22,109 bases of DNA. It comes from a virus. This document shows, piece after piece, positions 8,001 to 15,300 of this stretch. The notes beneath the pieces were generated by a model. That model was not told the origin of the DNA. It ran no database searches and saw nothing but the letters and a program-made list of their open reading frames with translations. The translations under genes were made by a program, and so were the position numbers. Positions within the stretch are counted from its first letter, which is position 1, and each line of letters begins with the position of its first letter. Where the stretch lies: IMG/VR virus record IMGVR_UViG_3300037069_002115, positions 1-22,109 of that record. One strand, given 5' to 3'.

Positions 8001-9575
8001 CTGAACGCGATCGCCAGCGCAGCAAAGAAGGCGGCCGAGAGCACCCGCGCGAGTTGGGACGAGTTCGCCGCCGGCCCCGACAAGGCCGAAGCGCCGATAA
8101 TCAAGCTCACCCGCGCCATGGACGAGCAGATTGCCGACATCACCAAACTCGACCCCAAGCTTCGCACAGCCGCCCAGGTGCAAGCCAATCTCAACATCCA
8201 AAATCAGACCGCCGCTGAGATCGCCAAGAATGCGGTCGCGGCGCAACAGAAGCTTGTCGATATTCAGAACGAGCTTGACACCCTTCACTCTAAGAGCCCC
8301 GAGGCGCGACAGTTCATTAAAGAAACGCAGCCTATGATAGACCAGATCGGTCTAGCCAAGAGCCAGGCGACTTCTCCGGGCGCGACCGATCAGCAACGCG
8401 CCGATGCCGTGAAAGCGGTTGACTCAGACACGAACGTCTTGATGTCGAAGGCCGACCTTTTCTGGCAAAAGAACGACTTAGCCGCCACTAAAGAAATCGA
8501 GAATGTAGCCAAGTTCTACATGACGAAGAAGGAAAAGGCTGAAGTAGACTACACAGATGAATTACAGCGAATTAAGGAGGTCACGGACGCATATCTGAAA
8601 CAGACCGGAGACATAACTAAAGCTAACAAGCTTATGAACGACCTGATGATGGCCGCTAACGACAAACGTGCCCAAGCGGAAATGACGGGTCTCCAGGAGG
8701 AAATGCACCAGTGGAGCGATTACACTGGCAACATGCAAGCCAACTCCAAAAAGTGGGCCGACGATTTCGTTAAAGACCTCGAAGACGGCAAGCTGACATT
8801 CAAAAACTTTGGGAACGAAATCCTCCGGGATTGGCTTGATACGACGCTCAAAGCAAAGATTGCGCCGATAATGAACGCCGGCATGAATGGGCTCACGAAC
8901 CTCCTCGGGGGTATCGGGCACAGTGTCTTAGGGTTGCCATTTAGCAAGACTTCCCTGACCGCCGATCCCGCTGCATCCGCACAGCAGCAGGCCGCCTCAA
9001 CTCAGGTCCAGGCCGCCCAGATGCAGCTTCAGGCCGCAAGCAGAATGTCCAGCGGCGCTGGTGGAGGCGCTGGTGGGGGAGGCGGCGGCCTCGGAGGCAT
9101 GTTGGGCTCGCTCCTTGGCCTTGGCGGTGGCGGTGGCGGTGCTGATCTCACGTCGGCCGCCAACAACATGATGATGCTCCCCGAAGGCTTCAATCTGGCG
9201 TCGCTGATTCCAATTATGCACACTGGCGGGATTGTTGGCTCCGAAGGCTCCGCAGAGCGGCGCAGCCTGGCGGCCTTCGTCGGGAACATCCCCAGATACC
9301 ACACCGGGGGCTACGCTGGCCTCCAGCCCGGCGAAGTGCCTGCCATTCTCCAGAAAGGGGAGGGCGTCTTCACCAAGGGCCAGATGAACGCGCTCGGCGC
9401 GCACAAACAGGCACCCAACGTCCAGGTCAACGTCATCAACGAATCCGGGATGCCCATGGGGGCCGAAGAAGGAACGTCGCACTTCGACGGGGAGAAGTTC
9501 ATCCTCGATGTGGTCACAGATCACATTAATAAGCGCGGCCCCTTGCGTACTGCCCTACAAGGGCCGTATAGGTAG
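5085..9575 (+). CDS. Tail tape measure protein
   Basis: A 1496-residue protein that fixes tail length and is later injected. Residues 1-45 form a conserved-looking head (LSATLNLDTGVFTQKM), residues 90-300 are coiled coil built from a roughly 77-residue repeat, hydrophobic segments lie near 344-374, 594-613 and 674-691, and residues about 1218-1267 (KKWADDFVKDLEDGKLTF and following) match the lambda-type tape measure C-terminal domain. A Gly-rich run at about 1323-1354 precedes a C-terminal region with the HTGG-I-V-G and EVPAILQKGEGVFT motifs common in tape measures. At about 0.15 nm per residue the tail would be near 225 nm. Its start overlaps the T-domain stop by one base. Stretches around 6840-7620 and 8290-8950 are AT-richer than the rest. 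Confidence 0.95.
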   Translation: MAVRTLSATLNLDTGVFTQKMAMAARDVEAFTKSLKNNFTVVGDVKKALTDAAQGGQQFISVQRTLMSEVDKSAAAQQKFLDSLKRTSDTIGKSQGDLLRYEAAQRGVGKAAEGLIAQIEEKNAALKAGQVEERQAIQLAERMAVAERERGLAAEAFVTKMRQEILVMKQGEDALLRYNAAQLGVNPEVLEREIVARRQLIEETKQAEIMSRNQVALQEDLAKAERDKTLATDAFINKMREEIMLMKEGEDAALRYRAVNAGVAPDVADREIAARRAVIVETQAAAKAAQELANAERLAELENNSLATSFDKVGTHARSSGRAIYEMNVLVHEFGSGRIRQAISSFSILLQQIGIAGGAVLGLTLSLGILYGLSRPLEEAAKNMLKLKNSAAQLGVSVGFLQMLNTASQQLGVSTEKLLNGFGRMDQSFARARAGAKQQVDAYKALGISLKENYTNEQLFQKVLQGWSKLGDGPRKVTVAMELMGRAGKDNIAVLDQLASHMKQINADDLKYGLINPAAVEQGADIAREFDQMKLAAQGFGLALLNVIGPALTKFLTGMTEGTAKMTAFLGQKSTIDGFNQAMHTLGEGMSFVSGAISALVKNLVPLGVALAILNREALASAGLKLLGTSLAAVEGEIAQFKIAVAELGVAEAVVGTTTSGLAASFRGLLSALGGPIGIAIIGVAAAWSFFSRSENAAKTATESFRNTQQNALGALDSAQAFVEKYHLKNVQLTKSLNDVTGAGHEATGAAKGTGSANSEAAKEALARAAAERALTDALLLQASAQARKDASTAQGWANVNRVASNIFGAKILGIGPVKGSAADKSARLFSQRASTFQQGADAGNKAADALDAERKNMDAQAQAISAKVAIAAQGPPATTLGDPTRGGKNGKGKKTPADELQKKIDEANAKSSALEKLGMAGVFDDPVAKARADAQAEIDSGGDASKLKPGEAASFVDAKGHEAGVKAATDKLNAIASAAKKAAESTRASWDEFAAGPDKAEAPIIKLTRAMDEQIADITKLDPKLRTAAQVQANLNIQNQTAAEIAKNAVAAQQKLVDIQNELDTLHSKSPEARQFIKETQPMIDQIGLAKSQATSPGATDQQRADAVKAVDSDTNVLMSKADLFWQKNDLAATKEIENVAKFYMTKKEKAEVDYTDELQRIKEVTDAYLKQTGDITKANKLMNDLMMAANDKRAQAEMTGLQEEMHQWSDYTGNMQANSKKWADDFVKDLEDGKLTFKNFGNEILRDWLDTTLKAKIAPIMNAGMNGLTNLLGGIGHSVLGLPFSKTSLTADPAASAQQQAASTQVQAAQMQLQAASRMSSGAGGGAGGGGGGLGGMLGSLLGLGGGGGGADLTSAANNMMMLPEGFNLASLIPIMHTGGIVGSEGSAERRSLAAFVGNIPRYHTGGYAGLQPGEVPAILQKGEGVFTKGQMNALGAHKQAPNVQVNVINESGMPMGAEEGTSHFDGEKFILDVVTDHINKRGPLRTALQGPYR
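5355..5930 (+). repeat. Three diverged 77-codon repeats in the tape measure coiled coil
   Basis: The motif G-(E/Q)-(D/G)-x-(L/A)-L-R-Y-x-A-x-x-x-G-V recurs with its LRY at residues 99-101, 176-178 and 254-256 (spacing 77 and 78), each followed by E-x-E-I-A/V-A-R-R and a long Ala/Glu/Lys helix containing LA-x-AER and TKMR-x-E-I-x-x-MK. The DNA copies have diverged at many third positions. Duplication of such units is a simple way for tape measure genes to change tail length. Confidence 0.75.
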
Positions 9576-9581
9576 TCAAAG

Positions 9582-9947
9582 ATGGCTGCTTACCCAACAA
9601 CGATAACATTTCTCGACGCAGCTTCGTTCGTCGCGTCGACCGAAGACCCCTCGATCCCGCCTTCGGACATGGCGGGCGGCTACTCGATCTCCAGGCCACG
9701 GTTCACCCGAACGCCCCGCCGGTCCTGGTCCTTCAAGTATGTGGACATGAGTGACGCCAGCAAAGCCACTTTCGAGGCTTTCTGGCAGTCGGTCTATGGC
9801 GGGGCGAACGCCTTCACTTGGACGGTTCCTCCTACCGGAGAGATCGTCAACGTCCGGTTCGACAAGACGAAATGCTCCTTCAGACGCATCGGCTTTGGTC
9901 CGATCAACATCTGGGAGAGCGAAACAATCACATTGATGGAAGTGTAA
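9582..9947 (+). CDS. Minor tail protein, lambda gpM-like
   Basis: A 121-residue protein with the family pattern of lambda gpM-type distal tail proteins: a strand with R-P-R-F-T-R-T (about residues 38-44), a helix at DASKATFEAFWQSVYGG where the family places its length-measuring helix, then the hallmark N/S-x-F-x-W (NAFTWTVPPTG, about 76-86), V-R-F-D and a final strand ending near E-S-E-T-I-T-L. gpM joins tape measure and tube to the tip complex. Six bases separate it from the tape measure stop, and it starts the tip module, as in lambda (H-M-L-K-I-J). Confidence 0.75.
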   Translation: MAAYPTTITFLDAASFVASTEDPSIPPSDMAGGYSISRPRFTRTPRRSWSFKYVDMSDASKATFEAFWQSVYGGANAFTWTVPPTGEIVNVRFDKTKCSFRRIGFGPINIWESETITLMEV

Positions 9948-9948
9948 T

Positions 9949-10377
9949 ATGGCAAAAGGCAATACCTTCACCAACTCCCTGTTGAAGCTGATTTTCAACG
10001 GCACCACGGTCGCGAACCTCGCTGAAAACGCGAGTTCCGCGCCCTTGGCGAACCTCTACATCGCCCTGCACACCGCCGACCCGACGGCCAGCGGAATTCA
10101 GACCTCCAACGAGATCGGCTACACCGGCTATGGCCGTGTCGCAGTCGCGAGAACCTCTGCGGGGTTCACGGTCAGCGGCGACGTGGTGAACTTCGCTGCC
10201 GCCGTCAACTTTCCGGCAGGCACCGGCGGTGCGGGCACAGCGACCTATTTCTCGATCGGAACGGCCCAAACCGGCACCGGAGAAATCCTCTATTCCGGAC
10301 CCATCAGCCCGACGATCACCTGCGGCAACGGCGTCACGCCCCAACTGACTTCAGCCTCGACCATTACCGAAAGCTGA
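9949..10377 (+). CDS. Phage tail fibre-like small protein
   Basis: A 142-residue, beta-rich protein of a widespread phage family usually annotated as 'tail fibre protein': an N-terminal short helix (FTNSLLKLIFNG), then LANLYIALHTADPTASG, a Tyr/Gly turn (GYTGYGRVAVARTS), and a later pair N-F-A-A-A-V-N-F-P ... A-T-Y-F-S-I-G followed by G-E-I-L-Y-S-G-P and a closing T-I-T-E-S. The family's role in the virion is not settled; here it is inserted between the gpM-like and gpL-like genes, a slot that is empty in lambda. The ATG is one base behind the previous stop, implying coupling. Confidence 0.7.
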   Translation: MAKGNTFTNSLLKLIFNGTTVANLAENASSAPLANLYIALHTADPTASGIQTSNEIGYTGYGRVAVARTSAGFTVSGDVVNFAAAVNFPAGTGGAGTATYFSIGTAQTGTGEILYSGPISPTITCGNGVTPQLTSASTITES

Positions 10378-10394
10378 CGCTTTCTAGCAAAGCG
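10378..10394 (+). other. Small hairpin in the leader of the gpL-like gene
   Basis: CGCTTT (10378-10383) pairs perfectly with AAAGCG (10389-10394) around CTAGC. It fills the place where a Shine-Dalgarno would be expected for the ATG at 10397, and no strong ribosome binding site is visible there. Confidence 0.4.
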
Positions 10395-10396
10395 CC

Positions 10397-11938
10397 ATGA
10401 GCACCCCGGTTACTCTTGGCACCGCCACCCAGGCCGGCGGCGTCGCAACAACTCTCAGCATCACGACCGGCCAGGATACGCCGGCCGGGACGCTGGTTTT
10501 TGCCGTGGCCGGGGTTCACTCCGGCGCGACGGGCATCAGTTCGTTCACCGATAGCGCCGGGAACACCTACACCCAGGGAAATCTCGCCGGCACAGTAACG
10601 CCGAAAATGTGCGCGTTCTGGTGCCTTCTCACCAGCGACTTGCCGTCGGGCGGGACGGCGACGGTCACGTTCTCCAGCACGACTGGCATCCAATATCTGA
10701 TTGTCTGTTCCGTCGCCGGGGTCAGTTCGGGCACCCCCGATGTCAACGGCACCGGCGCAGGAACCACGACCCCCTCGACCACGCCGAGCTATGGCCCGAC
10801 GCCCACGCTGGCCCAGCCCAGTGAGATCGCCTTTGGCTTCGTCGACATCCTCAACGGCGCTTCGAAAACAGTCACTGAAGCTACCGGCTTCAACACACTC
10901 GCCGAACAAGCCAACACCGGCAACGACCTTCTCCATCTCGCCTACCAGGTCACGACTTCCACCGCCGCGCTCACCTACAATCCAACCCTCTCCAGCGGTG
11001 GCGACTGGAACGCCAATATCGTCACCTTTCCGCTTTCCAGCGGCTCGACCGCCAGCGGCGCGGGAGCGGCCACCGGATCGGCCACGGGAGCGGGAACAGG
11101 CGCGGCGACCGATGCGTCCACCGCCGCCGCCACCGGATCAGCTTCGGTCAGCGGCACGGGAGCGTCTAACTCCGGACACAGCGGCGCGGGCACCGCGACC
11201 GGAAGCTCTACGACCAACGTCATATCTGGTGGCACCGCACAGGCCGTAGGAACGGTCGTGGCGGGCGGTTCGGCCGTAGGCAGGCCACCTAACCAGGGCG
11301 GCAGCATGGCCCGCCTGCGCCACGTCTCGGTCGCTACGGCCATAGAGAAGAACCGGGTGGCCTCGGACAAGGCGTTCATCCTTTTGATCTCCTTCGTCGT
11401 CACCGATGCCCTGAACAATTACGTCGAGACCGTCTATCTGGCGCAGAACTCGGAAAACTACGTTTGGCAGGGCAACACCTACATCGCCTCGAACTTCAAG
11501 ATCGACATCAAGTCGAGCGCCGATAGCGAGCCGGAACTACGGATCGATGCGTCTGACCCCTCGGGATTCATTCGCGAACGCATGGCGGCCTACGGGGGCG
11601 GCATCGGGTTTGCGACCACGGTGACGGTGGTCAACACCGGCAACCCCAACCAACCGGCCGAAATCCAGGAAATCTTCGAGATCGTCGGCGCATCCCAGAA
11701 CGGCTTCAATGTCAGCTTCACCCTGGGCGTCGACAACCCCCTGCGCGACAGGTTTCCCCGGCGGCTGATGTATCGCGACCAATGCACGCTTCTCTACAAG
11801 GGGACGCTCTGCAAATACGCGGGTTCGCTCCCGTCCTGCGACTATACTTTCCAAGGTCCCAACGGCTGCACTTTCCATAACAACTCTATAAATTTTGGCG
11901 GCTTCCGGGGTATGCAGACGATCTTTACCAATGGATAG
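10397..11938 (+). CDS. Minor tail protein L-like (Fe-S tip protein) with fused N-terminal beta domain
   Basis: A 513-residue protein in three parts. Residues 1-215 are beta-rich and repetitive in Gly/Thr/Ser (with the D-S-A-G-N-T-Y turn near 52-58), resembling an Ig-like domain found in phage and secreted proteins. Residues 216-303 are a low-complexity Ala/Gly/Ser/Thr linker. Residues 304-513 match the lambda gpL family, whose members coordinate a [4Fe-4S] cluster; the four candidate ligands are Cys463, Cys472, Cys481 and Cys491. Lambda gpL has 232 residues, close to this third part. An in-frame ATG at 11306 with AGGG upstream could yield the gpL part alone. Its end overlaps the gpK-like gene. 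Confidence 0.85.
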   Translation: MSTPVTLGTATQAGGVATTLSITTGQDTPAGTLVFAVAGVHSGATGISSFTDSAGNTYTQGNLAGTVTPKMCAFWCLLTSDLPSGGTATVTFSSTTGIQYLIVCSVAGVSSGTPDVNGTGAGTTTPSTTPSYGPTPTLAQPSEIAFGFVDILNGASKTVTEATGFNTLAEQANTGNDLLHLAYQVTTSTAALTYNPTLSSGGDWNANIVTFPLSSGSTASGAGAATGSATGAGTGAATDASTAAATGSASVSGTGASNSGHSGAGTATGSSTTNVISGGTAQAVGTVVAGGSAVGRPPNQGGSMARLRHVSVATAIEKNRVASDKAFILLISFVVTDALNNYVETVYLAQNSENYVWQGNTYIASNFKIDIKSSADSEPELRIDASDPSGFIRERMAAYGGGIGFATTVTVVNTGNPNQPAEIQEIFEIVGASQNGFNVSFTLGVDNPLRDRFPRRLMYRDQCTLLYKGTLCKYAGSLPSCDYTFQGPNGCTFHNNSINFGGFRGMQTIFTNG

Positions 11939-12359
11939 TATGGGAGCAATTATTGACTACGTGGATTTGATAGGCGTAAAATTCGCCTACGGCGGTCGTG
12001 GTCCGGACTCCTACGATTGCCTGGGCCTGGTCATGGAATGTCACCGCCGCCTTGGCATGGATATTCCTGACTATCGCTCGCCGACGATCCTGGCCGAGAT
12101 CGCCCTGCTGATCGCCCAGGAGCGCGAGAAGTGGACCCTTATCGCCAGGAAGACGCCTGGGGCCGAGCCAATCTCTTCGACCCATCTCACTCCCGGCAGA
12201 ACGATAGAACTCAGAATTCAGGGGCTCGCTTGCCACATAGGTTTCATTCATCGGAAGCGCCGTTTCATTCATGCCTCTGAAGGTACGAACAGCGTTGTCG
12301 ATGAACAACTTTATGACTGGCGAGATCGCATCGTAGGTGTCTATGAATTCGCTGGCTGA
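11931..12359 (+). CDS. NlpC/P60 peptidase, lambda gpK-like tip protein
   Basis: A 142-residue NlpC/P60-type cysteine peptidase of the tail tip. Counting from ATG 11931, the catalytic Cys30 sits in Y-D-C-L-G-L-V-M, His102 in C-H-I-G-F-I-H, and the third polar residue is probably His114 in F-I-H-A-S-E-G, the classical C/H/H order. Lambda gpK has the same domain and is used in tip assembly or cell wall passage; only the peptidase domain is present here, without the N-terminal JAB part of gpK. The gene overlaps the gpL-like stop by eight bases. The start could also be ATG 11940 (139 residues); TTG 11895 is possible but far inside gpL. It is AT-richer than its neighbours. Confidence 0.85.
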   Translation: MDSMGAIIDYVDLIGVKFAYGGRGPDSYDCLGLVMECHRRLGMDIPDYRSPTILAEIALLIAQEREKWTLIARKTPGAEPISSTHLTPGRTIELRIQGLACHIGFIHRKRRFIHASEGTNSVVDEQLYDWRDRIVGVYEFAG

Positions 12360-15300
12360 ATACTACGATGCAGACGTGAGCGAGCCGTTCCTTCGGCTCT
12401 CTATCGTCTACAACCCCTTTATGATGAACGAGATCGCGGTCGAAGAACTAATCTTCGATCCTGCGAAGACGCTCGCCGACTACCTCAAGGGACTCCCAGA
12501 GGAAGTCGAGTGGATCGTCGGCTACGACGGAAAGGCGATCGAGAAGGAGGAGTGGGCCTCGATCACGCCGGAAGAGTATTCCACAATCTCGCTGGTCCGC
12601 GTCCCCGAGGGCGGCCATGGCGCTAAAGGCATCCTTCGAATAGTCGCCATGCTGGCGGTTATCGCGATCGCCGCCTTCGTCGCCCCATACCTGGCCGGTG
12701 CGCTCGCCGGAGCGATGGGCGGCGTCAGCGCCGGCGTGATGGCGGGGATGATCGCGGGCATCACTGGCGCAATCACCATGGTCGGGGCGCTGATCATCAA
12801 CGCCCTTCTGCCGGGCACGTCCAATAAGCCCGAATCTCCTAGCTACGGCGACGACGGACCTAAGAACACCGCCAAAGAGGGCCTGCCGATCCCGAAGGTC
12901 TATGGGAAGTTCCGGGTCGGCGGACAGATCACGGACCTCTTCTCGAAGAACCTTGGCACCACCCGCACGATCGACAACGTTCAGGTGCCTGCCAGCCAAT
13001 ATATGTTTTGCCGCGCCGTCCTGAACGACGGCCCAGTTTCGAACATTCAGGACATCGAGATCAACGGCAACCCCATCACAACGTTCAATGACGTGGAGTT
13101 CCGGGTCTACCACGGCGACAATCCCGCCACTCCCAACGATTGGTTCGATGAAGCCATTCGTCTGATTAACATCAATCAGAAGATATTCGTCGCGCCGATC
13201 ATCTACGAGACCGACGGCCCCGTCGATCGCCTGCGCGCCGACATCGTATTCCCCGGTGGCCTCTATTTCGCCAAGTCCGACGGTAGCCGGGTCTCCCAGA
13301 CCGTCACCTTCGTCCTGAAATACCAGCCGATTGATTCCCTGGGCAACCCGACGGGGCCGCTTCAACCCCTGCCGCTCAGCACCGGAACCCCGCTCACGAA
13401 CGGAACATCGCCGACCGACGGGGCGACGAACGTCTGGACGACAGACCCCAACGCCACCGGCGCGACCTTTCAGTTTCAGACCGGCGATATGGGGATCAAC
13501 ACTGGGCGGTATAGTTCATACCTGGAATACCGAAAGTTCGGCGACATCAACTGGAGCGATGGCCCTATCTATCAGGGCGGCCAATCCCAGTCCTACACGG
13601 GCGCGAACCCGACCGAACTGACGTGGCCGCTGATAAACATAAACATGAGCTTTACGGAGGCGGGACTTTACGAGGTTCGCGCACCCACCGCTGTCATCGG
13701 CGATATTCTTTCCGACTCCTACATCCCGTATTCAAACACGGTTGCAATCGCGACCACTCAGCTAACCGTCACTGATACGACGACCGTCGCCAAACGCATC
13801 ACCTATGAGAGTGGACGGCTCCCCAACAGCCGCTATTCCATCCAGATCAGCCGCACCGTCAACTCGGAAGTTGGAACCAAGAGCTATACCGAGGCGTGGC
13901 TTTCCGATGTTGGCGAAATCAACGTCCAGAACGTTAACCTGAATGGCATCGCTCATATCGATGTAAAGATCAGGGTCGATAACCAATTGTCTTCGGTGCC
14001 GAGTATAACGGCTCTCGTCACCGGCTCGACGATGACCGTTTATGACGATCAGGGCAATGCAACCCCGAACACATATTCGAACAATCCAGCCGACATCGTC
14101 ATAGACATTCTGACCAATAACATTCAGGGAGACGCCTACGACGCATCGAAGATAATATACCCGTCGTTTGCCGATTTCCGCGATTTTTGCACGGCGAACA
14201 GCTTCTTCTTCAACGGCGTTTTCGATCAGGTCCAGACCGTCTGGGACTGCGTGCAGCAAGTCGCCAAGGTCGGTCGCGGCATGGTTGTGCCAAAGGGCAC
14301 CAGGTTCGCCGCGATCTACGATGCGCCGGCCAACCCGGTGCAGATGTTCGGCCCCGGCAACATCGTCAAGGACTCCTTCCAAAAAACCTGGGTCAGCCTC
14401 AACGATCGCGCCAACGAAATCCAGGTTACATTCGCCGACGCCAATAACCTCTACCAGGTGAAAACCCTCCGAACTACCGACGACCAGGCGCTTGCCCAGG
14501 GTGATCGGCTCAAGACTACCAATATCGACGGCTTTGGCATGACCAACCTCGATCAGGTGAGGGCCTTCGCCGACTACAGCGCCAAGCAAAACGCCTACAT
14601 CACCGATTTCATCACCTTCGATGCGCCGCTTGAGTCGATCAGCATGGACCTGGGCGACGTAGCGCTCATTCAGCACGACTCCATCGATTTCACCGAAGGG
14701 GTCTCAGGCCGCCTCGCCGCCGGTTCGACCACGACCGTCATCAAGCTCGATCGACCGGCGACCATGACGGCCGGCAACACCTATTCGCTGCTCGTCATCC
14801 ACGACACGATTCAGCGATACTCGGGAACGATCGCCAGCATCACGAGCAACAAGCTCAACGTTACAGGCTTGCCGGCGGCCCCACTAAACAACATCACCCG
14901 GCTCCAGCAGGGCGGCTACGACATCGACGTCTACCGCGTCACCGCCGGCCCGAATGGAAGCTACTACATCAGCGTCGATGATGCCTCCCATTTGACGACC
15001 GGCGCGATCACGCTCTGGGATACCGACGTTATTGAAGAACAGACCGTCGTCTTCTCGGCCGGAACGTCGGAAACCGTCACCGTCGCCGCCCCGTTCTCCT
15101 GGGCACCGGCGCAATATGCAAACTTCATGTTCGGCCAGGTTGCTACCGTTCAGCTTCCATACCGCTTGCGAAACATATCCGGGGATGGGGTCCATCGCCG
15201 GACGCTGGGCTTCACCAGATACGACGCCAACGCCTACCTTCCCGGCGACTGGTCGACGATCGTCATCGAGAACTCCGGGATCACGTTCAACGTGGCCCAG

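Noticed and set aside
9053-9145. Gly-rich tract in the tape measure gene as a DNA repeat element
   Set aside because: It is ordinary GGN codon usage in a low-complexity linker, with no unit structure at the DNA level.
12448-13365. 305-residue minus-strand open frame opposite gpJ
   Set aside because: Shadow of gpJ codons; Gly/Asp/Arg-rich composition without recognisable domains. The same holds for 13762-14676 and 20068-20895.
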